The notes beneath the pieces are model-generated. The model saw only the letters and a list, made by a program, of their open reading frames with translations. It had not been told where the DNA came from and did not search any database. This document shows, piece by piece, positions 26,302 to 34,702 of a stretch of 64,000 bases of DNA. The DNA is from Rhodocytophaga rosea (GTDB taxonomy: Bacteria; Bacteroidota; Bacteroidia; Cytophagales; 172606-1): NCBI RefSeq assembly GCF_010119975.1, contig NZ_CP048222.1, positions 4,668,501 through 4,732,500 on the forward strand, given 5' to 3'. Position 1 is the stretch's first letter. Each line of letters opens with the position of its first letter. Both the position numbers and the translations under genes were made by a program.

Positions 26302-26949
26302 TTACATCTGTGGGATTTGTACGGTTGGTCTGAGTTGTCTGGCAAATGCGTTGATCTTATCAATATCCTTCAGGCCGGGAGAGATTTCAAACTTACTATT
26401 GATATCAACAGCATGAATATTTAAACCTTTCATTTCTGTGATCATCTCGGCATGCAGTGGACTCACACCACCACTGAGGAAAAAGGCTTTTTCGTTATCA
26501 TACTCTTTCAGGATTTCCCAGTTAAAAGATTGACCAGTGCCGCCCAGGGTTGCACCTTTTGTATCGAACATAAAATAATCGCAATGGGATTTGTAATTAT
26601 TTAACCGGCTGAAATTAAAACCTGGTTCAATAGAGAAAGCTTTAATCAGGGTAAGTCCCCGGCTTCTCAGACCCCTGCATACATCCGGTGTTTCATGTCC
26701 ATGTAACTGAACCATATCCAACGTATATTTTTTTACTGTTTTCAAAATCAGGTCTGGATGTGCGTTTACAAAAACTCCCACTTTTTTAACATTTCTGGGA
26801 AACGTTTTCAGCAGGTCAATATTTAATTCTTCTCCGATGTATCTGGGCGATTTTTCGTAAAAAATAAAACCCATATAATCCGGCTGCACTTTGAGAAGGG
26901 ATTGAATATTGACACTATTGCGCATCCCGCAAACCTTTAGTTTGATCAT
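26302..26949 (-). CDS. trpF: Phosphoribosylanthranilate isomerase
   Basis: Isomerises PRA to CdRP, tryptophan step 3. 215-residue TIM barrel with KVCGMRNSVNIQSLL (general base Cys in the VCGM motif), YMGFIFYEKSPRYIG, VGVFVNAHPD, VQLHGHETPD, FMFDTKGATLGGTGQSFNWEIL (the general acid Asp) and AFFLSGGVSP with the phosphate-binding GG. The C-terminal VDINSKFEISPGLKDIDKI is the expected closing element. Sits after trpC with a 117-bp AT-rich gap. Confidence 0.92.
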   Translation of the reverse strand: MIKLKVCGMRNSVNIQSLLKVQPDYMGFIFYEKSPRYIGEELNIDLLKTFPRNVKKVGVFVNAHPDLILKTVKKYTLDMVQLHGHETPDVCRGLRSRGLTLIKAFSIEPGFNFSRLNNYKSHCDYFMFDTKGATLGGTGQSFNWEILKEYDNEKAFFLSGGVSPLHAEMITEMKGLNIHAVDINSKFEISPGLKDIDKINAFARQLRPTVQIPQM

Positions 26950-27066
26950 GATAGCAAAGTTTAGAAGGTGAAAATAGCTTATATTATAAATAACCTATTA
27001 GCTATAAAGTTAAGTAAAATATATAACTTTTTCACTATTCTAATATAATTAATATTATATTCAGTT

Positions 27067-27882
27067 TCACTTATTCAAGTTTACGGAAACAGTAAGGCTT
27101 TGCACTTTTTCAATAAACTCGGCGCAGGCTTTCTCAGACCGGCTGTTTTTCATAAACGTTTCGCCCATTAGAAAACCCTGATATCCATATGATTTTAACT
27201 CGATCACAGTTTCCGCCTGGCTGATGCCGCTTTCAGAAACCTTTACAAACTGTGAGGGAATAGCAGCAGATAATTCTTTAGAAAGAGTAATGTCTACCGT
27301 AAAATCCTTCAGGTTACGGTTGTTTACACCAATGGCATCCACTTCTGGGGTAATACTTCTATCCAGTTCCTCTTTATCATGTACTTCCAATAGAACTTCC
27401 AGTAGTAATGATTTGGCAAAGGCAGCCAGTGTTTTGATTTGTGTAGGAGAAAGGATGGCCGCGATCAATAAAATAGCATCGGCACCAATGGATTTGGCTT
27501 CCGTAATCTGGTATTCATCAATGGTGAAATCCTTGCGGAGAATAGGACAAAAATTGAACTTACGGGCTACAGTGAGGTCTTCATTTTTACCACCGAAGAA
27601 CTGAGCATCAGTAAGAATAGATAACGCCGAAGCACCTGCCTGCATATACCCCACAGAAGTGCGTTCTACAGAGACATAAGGGTTGATCATACCTTTGGAA
27701 GGAGATTTACGCTTAAACTCCGCAATAATGCCTGTTTTATCCGGACGTAAAAGGTATTTTTTCAGCGAAACAGGCTGCGTCTCAAAATAGATGCTTTTCT
27801 CCAGCAATTTTGTTGGATACAGGCTTTTTCTTTCTGCTACTTCTTTCTGTTTATGGGCAACAATTTGATCAAGTATATTCAT
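27067..27882 (-). CDS. trpC: Indole-3-glycerol phosphate synthase
   Basis: Closes the indole ring, tryptophan step 4. 271-residue TIM barrel. IIAEFKRKSPSKGMINPYVSVE carries the catalytic Lys and substrate-binding Ser; ASALSILTDAQFFGGKNEDL, PILRKDFTIDEYQITEAKSIGADAILLIAAIL and DAIGVNNRNLKDFTVDITLSKELS follow in order, then VKVSESGISQAETV and GFLMGETFMKNSRSEKACAEFI. Separate from trpF, unlike the fused enteric form. Slightly longer than the usual 250-265. Confidence 0.93.
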   Translation of the reverse strand: MNILDQIVAHKQKEVAERKSLYPTKLLEKSIYFETQPVSLKKYLLRPDKTGIIAEFKRKSPSKGMINPYVSVERTSVGYMQAGASALSILTDAQFFGGKNEDLTVARKFNFCPILRKDFTIDEYQITEAKSIGADAILLIAAILSPTQIKTLAAFAKSLLLEVLLEVHDKEELDRSITPEVDAIGVNNRNLKDFTVDITLSKELSAAIPSQFVKVSESGISQAETVIELKSYGYQGFLMGETFMKNSRSEKACAEFIEKVQSLTVSVNLNK

Positions 27883-28022
27883 AGTTGTCTGGAACCAGGA
27901 TTTTTAGGATTTAGGGATTAATTGGATTAAAATATTTATTATCTGAGATGATAAGTTAGTTATTATAAGAACAATATTACTGTCATATGATCTAAGGCTA
28001 ATAACTTACTTATATTCTAATC

Positions 28023-29009
28023 TCAGTTCATCAATTTTTGAAAGCTCTTCAAAGCTTTTTTGCTTTCCAGGCTTTCTTTGGCAGTGGCTACGGCATCTTC
28101 CAGGCTAAGGCTGGGATTAGCGCCATATAAGGCCATGGCGGTATTGGCAATTACGGCTTCATTTTGCGATTGCGTGCCAGAGCCTTGCAATACATCCATA
28201 AATATTTTTCCGGCTTCGGCTACGGTGCTGCCTCCGGATAAGTCAGAAGGAAGAAGTTTGTGTAAGCCCAAATGTTCTGGTTGTAATACTTGCTCTTTTA
28301 GATTGGAGATCATCTTAAAGTTGCCAGTTAAAGAAACCTCATCATAGCCATCCAGCCCATGTATGATGATGAAATTTTTGTTCGTTTGCTGATACAGATA
28401 GGCATATAAACGGGCCAGTTCCAGGCTGAAAACTCCAACCATTTGCTTGTTGGGAAAGGCCGGATTTACCATCGGTCCCAGCATATTAAAGAACGTTTTT
28501 ACGCCCAGTTCCTTCCGCACTGGTGCTACAAATTTCATAGCCGGATGGAATAAGGGGGCATGTAAAAAACATATGCCGGCTTCTTCAATTTTCTTCCGGA
28601 TATGGTCTTTATCGTTGGTAAATGTATAACCTAAATATTCCATTACTGTAGAAGAACCACAAGCCGAGGAAACACCATAATTCCCATGTTTCACTACCCG
28701 TTGCCCAGCACCAGCTACTACAAAAGAAGCCAGCGTAGAGATATTGAAAGTATCTTTGCCATCGCCACCGGTACCACATACATCCATAGGATCATATTCG
28801 GCTAAATCAAGCGCCAGACAAAGTTCCAGCATGGCATCCCGGAAACCTTCCAGTTCGGCTACCGTGATGCTGCGCATCATATACACGGTGAGAAAGGATG
28901 CAATTTGTACATGGGTGTATTTTCCCTGGGCAATATCGGTCAAAATGGCTTTTGCCTGGTCTTTGGTGAGCGTTTTATATTCAAACAGATGATTGAGTAT
29001 TTCTTTCAT
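28023..29009 (-). CDS. trpD: Anthranilate phosphoribosyltransferase
   Basis: Adds phosphoribose from PRPP to anthranilate, tryptophan step 2. 328 residues. PRPP-binding loop CGTGGDGKDTFNISTLASFVVAGAG, KHGNYGVSSACGSSTVMEYLGYTF, FLHAPLFHPAMKFVAPVRKELGVKTFFNMLGPMVNPA (the anthranilate channel) and IIHGLDGYDEVSLTG are all present. Not fused to trpG. The gene ends 140 bp before trpC, a spacer that contains no gene. Confidence 0.94.
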   Translation of the reverse strand: MKEILNHLFEYKTLTKDQAKAILTDIAQGKYTHVQIASFLTVYMMRSITVAELEGFRDAMLELCLALDLAEYDPMDVCGTGGDGKDTFNISTLASFVVAGAGQRVVKHGNYGVSSACGSSTVMEYLGYTFTNDKDHIRKKIEEAGICFLHAPLFHPAMKFVAPVRKELGVKTFFNMLGPMVNPAFPNKQMVGVFSLELARLYAYLYQQTNKNFIIIHGLDGYDEVSLTGNFKMISNLKEQVLQPEHLGLHKLLPSDLSGGSTVAEAGKIFMDVLQGSGTQSQNEAVIANTAMALYGANPSLSLEDAVATAKESLESKKALKSFQKLMN

Positions 29010-29026
29010 GGCAGGAATTATAAATT

Positions 29027-29054
29027 ATTAGAAGATTGAAAGATTAGAAGGTTG
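29027..29054. repeat. AT-rich GATTAGAAGATT-type repeat upstream of trpD
   Basis: Reads attagaagattgaaagatt then agaaggttg, just upstream of the trpD start. The motif AGATTRGAAGATT-like also occurs at 29679-29697 and, more weakly, at 31150-31177, all in intergenic spacers of the trp operon. No known repeat family was recognised. Confidence 0.5.
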
Positions 29055-29076
29055 TTAGTATTCAAGAATGACAGAT

Positions 29077-29655
29077 TTAATCTCCTTCCAGCCAGTTTTG
29101 AATCATCTGTTTGCCATGCTCAGTTAAAATAGATTCGGGGTGAAATTGCAGACCACGAACGTCGTATTGCTTGTGACGAATAGCCATTACTTTTCCGTTT
29201 TCATCTATGGCAGTAATCTCCAGTTCATTGGCTGGAACCGATTCGGGAACTACTGTCCAGGAGTGGTAGCGGCAGGTTTTGAGTTCTTTGGGAATATTAT
29301 TAAAAATACGTTCCTCATTACTAGTCACAATGGCTTTAGTTGCTACGCCATGCAATACTTCTGTCATATTCTCCAGCTTGGCTCCAAAAATTTCTGAAAT
29401 GCCCTGGTGCCCCAGACAAATGCCCAGAATGCTCTTTGATGGTGCGTATTTCCTGATCAACTCAGGCATAATACCTGCTTCCGAAGGCAAACCCGGACCG
29501 GGAGAAAGTAAAATCTTGTCGAATTTTTCTACTTCTTCCAGAGATATTTTGTCGTTGCGGTGTACTTCAATACTGTTTTCGAGTCCTAATTCTTTCAGCA
29601 GGTGCACCAGATTGTAAGTGAAGGAATCGTAATTGTCTAAAACTAAAATTTTCAT
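29077..29655 (-). CDS. trpG: Anthranilate synthase glutamine amidotransferase subunit
   Basis: Glutaminase that feeds ammonia to TrpE (could also serve PabB). 192-residue class I amidotransferase. Catalytic triad: C80 in ILGICLGHQG, H172 and E174 in LQFHPESILTEHG. The oxyanion loop LSPGPGLPSEAGI and the entry ILVLDNYDSFTYNLVHLL are typical. Ends 67 bp before the trpD start codon. Shared use by folate and tryptophan pathways is common when only one copy exists. Confidence 0.93.
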   Translation of the reverse strand: MKILVLDNYDSFTYNLVHLLKELGLENSIEVHRNDKISLEEVEKFDKILLSPGPGLPSEAGIMPELIRKYAPSKSILGICLGHQGISEIFGAKLENMTEVLHGVATKAIVTSNEERIFNNIPKELKTCRYHSWTVVPESVPANELEITAIDENGKVMAIRHKQYDVRGLQFHPESILTEHGKQMIQNWLEGD

Positions 29656-29678
29656 GGGATTTATTATAAGATTATAAT

Positions 29679-29768
29679 ATTGGAAGATTAGAAGATTGGT
29701 TGTGAAATGTTTATACCAGCAATCGGTTAATCCCTGCTTTAAATTTTCTAATCTTTTAATCTTCCAAT
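29679..29768. repeat. 19-bp imperfect inverted repeat between trpB2 and trpG
   Basis: Arm ATTGGAAGATTAGAAGATT (29679-29697) pairs with AATCTTTTAATCTTCCAAT (29750-29768); one mismatch out of 19. The 52-nt interval is unremarkable. In the operon mRNA this would fold as a long hairpin between two cistrons and may set RNA processing or relative expression. There is no T-tract, so it is not a terminator. Confidence 0.7.
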
Positions 29769-29780
29769 CTCTAATTGTAC

Positions 29781-31139
29781 TTACACTTGTAAATTATCAA
29801 TTTCGGCCAGAGAACGTTCGATTTCGGCAGTAGTTACTTCTTCATCTACCAGTTTTCCGGATAAATACGCTTCATAGGCAGCCATATCAAAATTCCCATG
29901 TCCGCACAGGTTGAACAGAATTGTTTTTGATTTTCCTTCTTTCTGGGCTTGTTTCGCTTCATGAATAACCGTGGCAATGCCATGATTTGCCTCCGGAGCC
30001 GGAACTATTCCTTCTGTACGGGCAAACAACAATCCGGCCTCAAAACATTCCTTCTGGTAATGTGAACGGGCCTCGATCAGATTATCTTTCAGTAACTGGC
30101 TCACAATCGCACCAGCGCCATGGTAGCGCAATCCGCCGGCGTGAATCGGAGAGGGCACAAAATTATGTCCGAGTGTGTACATGGGAATCAAAGGGGTCAT
30201 GCCGATGGTATCGCCGAAATCATAACGGAATACCCCACGGGTTAACTTAGGGCAAGAGGCTGGTTCACTGGCAATACAGCGGATGGATTTTCCCTGTTCA
30301 AAATTCAAGCGTAGGAATGGGAAGGAGATACCTGCAAAATTAGAACCGCCACCAAAAGGAGCGACTACAATATCCGGCATATCTCCGGCTTTTTCGAGTT
30401 GCTTGATACACTCCAATCCGATAATGGTTTGATGCATCAATACATGGTTCAATACACTGCCCAGGGCATATTTGGTTTGCGGATCACCAGCGGCTCTTTC
30501 AACCGCTTCAGAAATGGCAATTCCCAAACTGCCTGGCGAATCCGGTGTTTCTCCCAGAATGTGTTTACCGGCTTGTGTCAGATTGGAAGGTGAAGCATGA
30601 ACGGTAGCGCCGTAGGTATTCATTACAATGCGGCGATAGGGTTTCTGGTTATAACTTACTTTCACCATAAACACTTCACATTCAATTCCAAATAGCTGGC
30701 AGGCAAAGCTTAGGGCAGTTCCCCATTGTCCGGCTCCGGTTTCGGTAGAAATCTTTTTTACTCCTTCCTGCTTATTATAGTAGGCCTGAGGAACAGCCGT
30801 ATTGGGTTTATGTGAACCAGCCGGACTTACACCTTCATATTTATAATAGATCTTAGCAGGCGTATCCAGTGCCTTTTCCAGGTTATACGCCCGGTATAAA
30901 GGCGTAGGCCGCCACAGGGTATAAATGTCCCGTACTTCTTCCGGAATCGCAATCCATTTTTCGGTGCTTACTTCCTGTTTGATGAGTTCCATCGGGAACA
31001 GCGGCGCTAAGGCTTCCGGTCCAATAGGCTGCTTGGTACCAGGATGCAAGGGCGGCAGCGGCTTATTAGGCATGTCTGCCATAATATTGTACCAGTGCTC
31101 AGGCATTTCTTTTTCGGTGAGGAGAATTTTACGTTCCAT
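29781..31139 (-). CDS. TrpB2-type PLP-dependent tryptophan synthase beta homologue
   Basis: A 452-residue member of the TrpB2 branch, longer than the TrpB1 encoded at the other end of the operon. The PLP lysine is K111 in SPAGSHKPNTAVPQAYYN. TETGAGQWGTALSFACQLFGIECEVFMV and APFGGGSNFAGISFPFLRLN (phosphate loop) match the fold. TrpB2 enzymes are thought to work without TrpA on free indole or as serine deaminases; the missing trpA makes the presence of this copy in the operon notable. It follows trpE with a 90-bp gap. Confidence 0.93.
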   Translation of the reverse strand: MERKILLTEKEMPEHWYNIMADMPNKPLPPLHPGTKQPIGPEALAPLFPMELIKQEVSTEKWIAIPEEVRDIYTLWRPTPLYRAYNLEKALDTPAKIYYKYEGVSPAGSHKPNTAVPQAYYNKQEGVKKISTETGAGQWGTALSFACQLFGIECEVFMVKVSYNQKPYRRIVMNTYGATVHASPSNLTQAGKHILGETPDSPGSLGIAISEAVERAAGDPQTKYALGSVLNHVLMHQTIIGLECIKQLEKAGDMPDIVVAPFGGGSNFAGISFPFLRLNFEQGKSIRCIASEPASCPKLTRGVFRYDFGDTIGMTPLIPMYTLGHNFVPSPIHAGGLRYHGAGAIVSQLLKDNLIEARSHYQKECFEAGLLFARTEGIVPAPEANHGIATVIHEAKQAQKEGKSKTILFNLCGHGNFDMAAYEAYLSGKLVDEEVTTAEIERSLAEIDNLQV

Positions 31140-31229
31140 ATATTTGAGAATTAGGGATTAGAAAATTGTAAGATTACATGCGTATGCTTGAAGTTATTGA
31201 TAATTAAATAGTGAATAAATATCCATTTT

Positions 31230-32648
31230 TTATATATCTGTAGCTAAGTCCAGGGCTTTACGCAAGGCAGCCAGCTTATTATTTACTTCCTGTAATTCGC
31301 TTTCAATATTGGATTTTGCCACTACGCCGGCACCGGCCTGGTAATAGAGTGTGTTGTTTTTACTCAGAAAAGACCGAATCATAATGGCATGATTAAAATT
31401 ACCATTGAAGCCCATAAATCCGATACAGCCACCATAATAACTCCGGCCGGTAGGTTCATACTGGTCAATAAGTTGCATGGCCCGGTGCTTGGGTGCGCCC
31501 GATAAAGTGCCAGCCGGAAAGGTATCAGCTACCATTTGTACCGTAGAGGTTTTCTCATCCATAATACTGCTTACTTTCGAAACCAAGTGAATTACATGCG
31601 AATAGTATTGAATCTCTTTAAAGGTATCCACTTTTACGTGCATGCCATTGCGGCTCAGGTCATTTCTAGCTAAGTCTACCAGCATTACATGTTCTGCATT
31701 TTCCTTGGGATCATCATATAATTTCCGGGCGAGTTCGGCATCGGCTTTATCATTGCCCGAGCGTCGGAAAGTGCCTGCAATAGGATAAATACAGGCTTTT
31801 CTATCCTGAATGGTGATCTGTGCTTCCGGAGAAGAGCCAAAAATCTTAAAGCTGCCAAAATCAAAGTAAAACAGATAAGGCGAGGGATTTACGGAGCGTA
31901 GGGCACGGTATACATTAAATTCATCGCCGCTGAATTTGCGTGAAAAACGCCTGGATAACACAATTTGAAATACATCTCCGATCTGGCAATGATGTTGTCC
32001 GGCAGCGAGTATTTTTAAAAATTCGGGATTGCTGAGATTAGAGATTTCTTCGGCTTGCAGACTGAAGGTATAGGAGGGATAATTTTTGTTCTGAATGAGG
32101 GAAGCAATATAATCCAGGCCACTTTCGCTTTCCTTATTGCTTTCTAACTGCGGTGTATGTTCAAAAATATACAATTCTTCTTTGAAGTGGTTGATCACAA
32201 TTACATAGCGGAACACCTGATAGATCATATCAGGAATTTTGTTTTCTTCCCCTTCCCGTTCAGCTAAACTAATGTCCTCAAAATACCTGACTGTGTTATA
32301 AGCAATGTATCCGAAAACCCCATTATTAATAAAAGGAAACTCATGTGCTTCTGCAGAAAACTTACTGCAAAAGCTGTGCAGGGCTTCTACCACCTGATGC
32401 CGATCTGTGATACTGGTTTTCTGTTCGGTAGCATCGGGAAACTGCTGGTATAATATAGTATCGTTTAGTTCAAAACGGGCCATTGGCTGACAGCAAATAT
32501 AGGAATAGCTATTTTCATTGCCGTGGTAATCAGAGCTTTCTAGCAGAATGCTGTTTACAAACTTATCTCTGAGTTTCAGATAAATGCTTACAGGCGTTAC
32601 CGTGTCAGCCAGAAGTTTTTTATAGGTAGTAACCAATGAATATGTCAT
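31230..32648 (-). CDS. trpE: Anthranilate synthase component I
   Basis: Converts chorismate and ammonia to anthranilate, the first and feedback-controlled step. 472 residues. N-terminal ILLESSDYHGNENSYSYICCQPMA contains the LLES Trp-binding motif. Chorismate-binding core follows: FQIVLSRRFSRKFSGDEFNVYRALRSVNPSPYLFYFDFGSFKIFGSSPEAQ, GTFRRSGNDKADAELARKL, LVDLARNDLSRNG, VSSIMDEKTSTVQMVADTFPAGTLSGAPKHRAMQLI and YYGGCIGFMGFNG. The transcript starts near 32843 and passes an attenuator (32702-32735). Confidence 0.95.
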   Translation of the reverse strand: MTYSLVTTYKKLLADTVTPVSIYLKLRDKFVNSILLESSDYHGNENSYSYICCQPMARFELNDTILYQQFPDATEQKTSITDRHQVVEALHSFCSKFSAEAHEFPFINNGVFGYIAYNTVRYFEDISLAEREGEENKIPDMIYQVFRYVIVINHFKEELYIFEHTPQLESNKESESGLDYIASLIQNKNYPSYTFSLQAEEISNLSNPEFLKILAAGQHHCQIGDVFQIVLSRRFSRKFSGDEFNVYRALRSVNPSPYLFYFDFGSFKIFGSSPEAQITIQDRKACIYPIAGTFRRSGNDKADAELARKLYDDPKENAEHVMLVDLARNDLSRNGMHVKVDTFKEIQYYSHVIHLVSKVSSIMDEKTSTVQMVADTFPAGTLSGAPKHRAMQLIDQYEPTGRSYYGGCIGFMGFNGNFNHAIMIRSFLSKNNTLYYQAGAGVVAKSNIESELQEVNNKLAALRKALDLATDI

Positions 32649-32701
32649 ACTCAGGCGTACAAATAAGTTAAGTTAGAATTAGGTTTATAAATCTCAGTAT
32701 A

Positions 32702-32735
32702 TAAAAAAAGGCTTACTGTGTGAACAGCAAGCCTT
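32702..32735 (-). terminator. trp attenuator (terminator hairpin)
   Basis: On the minus strand, AAGGCTTGCTGT (32735-32724) pairs with ACAGTAAGCCTT (32719-32708), one G-U wobble, 4-nt loop, followed by a T7 tract (complement of 32703-32709). The top of the stem plus loop contains UUCACACA (32724-32717), which can instead pair with UGUGUGAA (32781-32774) overlapping the leader-peptide stop codon: the antiterminator. Confidence 0.9.
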
Positions 32736-32774
32736 CAGAGCGTTTTGTATATGGTTTTTACACAACAGGCAGCT

Positions 32775-32834
32775 TCACACAACCGTTTCCGGAATGCGCC
32801 ACCACCATGCCATATTGTGTAATTGAATATTCAT
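32775..32834 (-). CDS. trpL: trp leader peptide with three consecutive Trp codons
   Basis: A 19-residue reading frame MNIQLHNMAWWWRIPETVV (stop TGA at 32777-32775). Three TGG codons in a row (residues 10-12) sit about 25 codon-positions before the attenuator, the layout of classical tryptophan attenuation: when charged tRNA-Trp is scarce the ribosome stalls on the Trp codons, leaving UGUGUGAA at the end of the frame free to pair with the terminator loop; when it is plentiful the ribosome reaches the stop, covers that segment, and the terminator forms. Confidence 0.88.
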   Translation of the reverse strand: MNIQLHNMAWWWRIPETVV

Positions 32835-32849
32835 GTGTTGAATTTGTGA

Positions 32850-32880
32850 CAAATATAAAAGGCTGATTTAATAATGCAAA
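32850..32880 (-). promoter_or_regulatory. Promoter of the trp operon
   Basis: Reading the minus strand: -33 element TTTG (32880-32877), exactly 19 bp spacer, -7 element TATATTTG (32857-32850), an exact match to TAnnTTTG. Transcription should begin around 32843, nine bases before the leader ATG. The ISAs1 target duplication begins 27 bp upstream of TTTG. Confidence 0.8.
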
Positions 32881-32916
32881 GCATACAACATTTTTTTTAT
32901 CATCTGATATTTAACT

Positions 32917-34080
32917 TAGGGTTTCCGCACCAAAGATAGAGAAAAAGGAAAGAGGGGCTAACTTTGTGCATGGAACTTAAAAAGATACTAAACAAAGTAG
33001 CTGATTTTCGGGTGCAAGGCCGCTGCTTACATCTATTAGCAGATATTTTAGGCTTAGTTTTATGTGGGGTAATAGCCGATTGTGATGACTTTGACGAGAT
33101 AGCAGATTATGGCAAAGATAATACAGCGTTTCTGCAGCAAGAACTAGGATTAAGTTTTGTTAATGGTATACCTTCTGCTGACACTTTAAATCGGGTGATC
33201 AGACACCTGGATAGCCATAGTTTGGAGCAATGCTTCAAAGCGTGTGTAGCTGGCTTCTCCTTAGCAGGCAAGCAGGTATGTATAGATGGCAAAGAATTGA
33301 GAGGTACTATACCTGCAGGCAAAAAGCATGCTTTGGTTCGTATGGTCAATGTATGGGTAGAGGAACATAGCTTAAGCTTTGGACAAGTAGCCGTAGAAGC
33401 CAAGAGTAATGAGATTACAACTATTCCTGCTTTATTAGATACCCTTGATTGCAAAGGTAGTATCATTACTATAGATGCTATTGCTTGTCAGCAGGCAATT
33501 GTAGAAAAGATCAGGGATAAGCAAGCCCATTATGTGATTGCCCTAAAGGCTAATCAAGGTGTACTCTATGAGCAGGTAGCCCATTTTATGCAAATCAATA
33601 AGTCTGCTCTCGCTTTTAATCAGCAACTAGATAAAGCCCATGGCAGAGGAGAAGAACGTAGGGTATATATTGCTCAATGCATTGATTTGGTAGAGGAAAA
33701 GGAAAAATGGCAGGACTTACATACTTTAGTCATGGTAGAAAGAAAACGCATTATAGCAGGCAAAAAGCAAGAACAAACCCTGTTCTATATAAGCAGTTTA
33801 ACAGATACAGACCCTGCCTTGTACAGCCGCTACATAAGAGGCCATTGGGCGATAGAGAATGGCTTGCATTGGCAACTAGATGTTACCTTTAGGGAAGATG
33901 AGGCTAAAGTCAGGAAAGATAAAGGACCCATCAATCTGCATCTGATTAGAAAGTGGTCTTTGCATCTGCTCAAAAAAGAGCCTTCTTGCGTGAGTGTCAA
34001 ACGGAAAAGAAAAAAAGCTAACAGAGACACTAATTTCCTGTTAGCTATTCTTAAAACTTAATATTTAGTGCGGAAACCCT
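32917..34080 (+). mobile_element. ISAs1-family insertion sequence, intact, with 10-bp target duplication
   Basis: A 1164-bp element with terminal inverted repeats AGGGTTTCCGCACCAAA (from 32918) and, reverse complemented, AGGGTTTCCGCACTAAA (34080 to 34064), one mismatch. The target ATATTTAACT is duplicated at 32907-32916 and 34081-34090. One full transposase gene lies inside. Identical duplication and intact ends point to a recent insertion. It sits between the trp promoter and the sus locus. Confidence 0.92.
32964..34061 (+). CDS. ISAs1-family transposase
   Basis: A 365-residue DDE transposase. N-terminal DDE_Tnp_1-associated region (MELKKILNKVADFRVQGRCLHLLADILGLVLCGVIADCDDFDEIADYGKDN) is followed by the catalytic domain: first Asp in KQVCIDGKELRGTIP, second in SIITIDAIACQQAIVEKI, third acidic residue in HWAIENGLHWQLDVTFREDEAKVRKDKGP. 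Length is standard and no stop or frameshift is seen. ATG at 32970 (MELKK) could be the start rather than 32964. Confidence 0.93.
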   Translation: MCMELKKILNKVADFRVQGRCLHLLADILGLVLCGVIADCDDFDEIADYGKDNTAFLQQELGLSFVNGIPSADTLNRVIRHLDSHSLEQCFKACVAGFSLAGKQVCIDGKELRGTIPAGKKHALVRMVNVWVEEHSLSFGQVAVEAKSNEITTIPALLDTLDCKGSIITIDAIACQQAIVEKIRDKQAHYVIALKANQGVLYEQVAHFMQINKSALAFNQQLDKAHGRGEERRVYIAQCIDLVEEKEKWQDLHTLVMVERKRIIAGKKQEQTLFYISSLTDTDPALYSRYIRGHWAIENGLHWQLDVTFREDEAKVRKDKGPINLHLIRKWSLHLLKKEPSCVSVKRKRKKANRDTNFLLAILKT

Positions 34081-34090
34081 ATATTTAACT

Positions 34091-34702
34091 GCAACAAATA
34101 GCATTTTGGATTTAATACATAAAATAGCTACTTAAGAGCCAGGTTTATGTTCATATATTCAGATATCTCTCCTAAGAAATATAACCAATTATTAATATTT
34201 TCAATAAAAACATTCCCACATATTGATAAATAGCTAATAAACACCTATTCCTGCAAATTACCGAACAGACTCGGATAATATAATTTTTTCATGATAATTC
34301 TATTAAAATGAGTATAACTATTAAATTTTTCCTTGAAAAAGTAAAAATTATTCCTGAGAGTTCATTGTATATGTAAATCACGTTACATAATTTTGTCGCC
34401 CACAAATTGCTTACATTATTACAACATTCAGATTATCAATGGATAGTGTATAAATATCGCCTCTTAATTGTTTGTCTGTTTTAAAGATTAATATTTCACA
34501 CCAGAAAGGACAGCTTCACTACATGTAAAACGATGAGGAAGATTTTCAGATAAGGCAAACATAAGCCTGGATTTACTCGTCAATACATTATTACGCTCTA
34601 TCTATAAGTATTATCTATCTGCCACCATTTTGAAGTTTAATAAATCAATTACCTAATCTGAATCTTATACCAAATCAACGGATCTAAAAACGAATAGAAT
34701 TT
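34091..34702. other. Long upstream region of susC, 612 bp
   Basis: AT-rich, no open frame of interest. It contains the candidate promoter at 34365-34395, which would leave a leader of about 300 nt before susC. No terminator hairpin or known riboswitch pattern was recognised in the leader, although its length leaves room for regulation. Confidence 0.4.
34365..34395 (+). promoter_or_regulatory. Candidate promoter of the sus locus
   Basis: -33 element TTG (34365-34367), 20-bp spacer, -7 element TAATTTTG (34388-34395), matching TAnnTTTG. Start would be near 34402. Confidence 0.5.
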
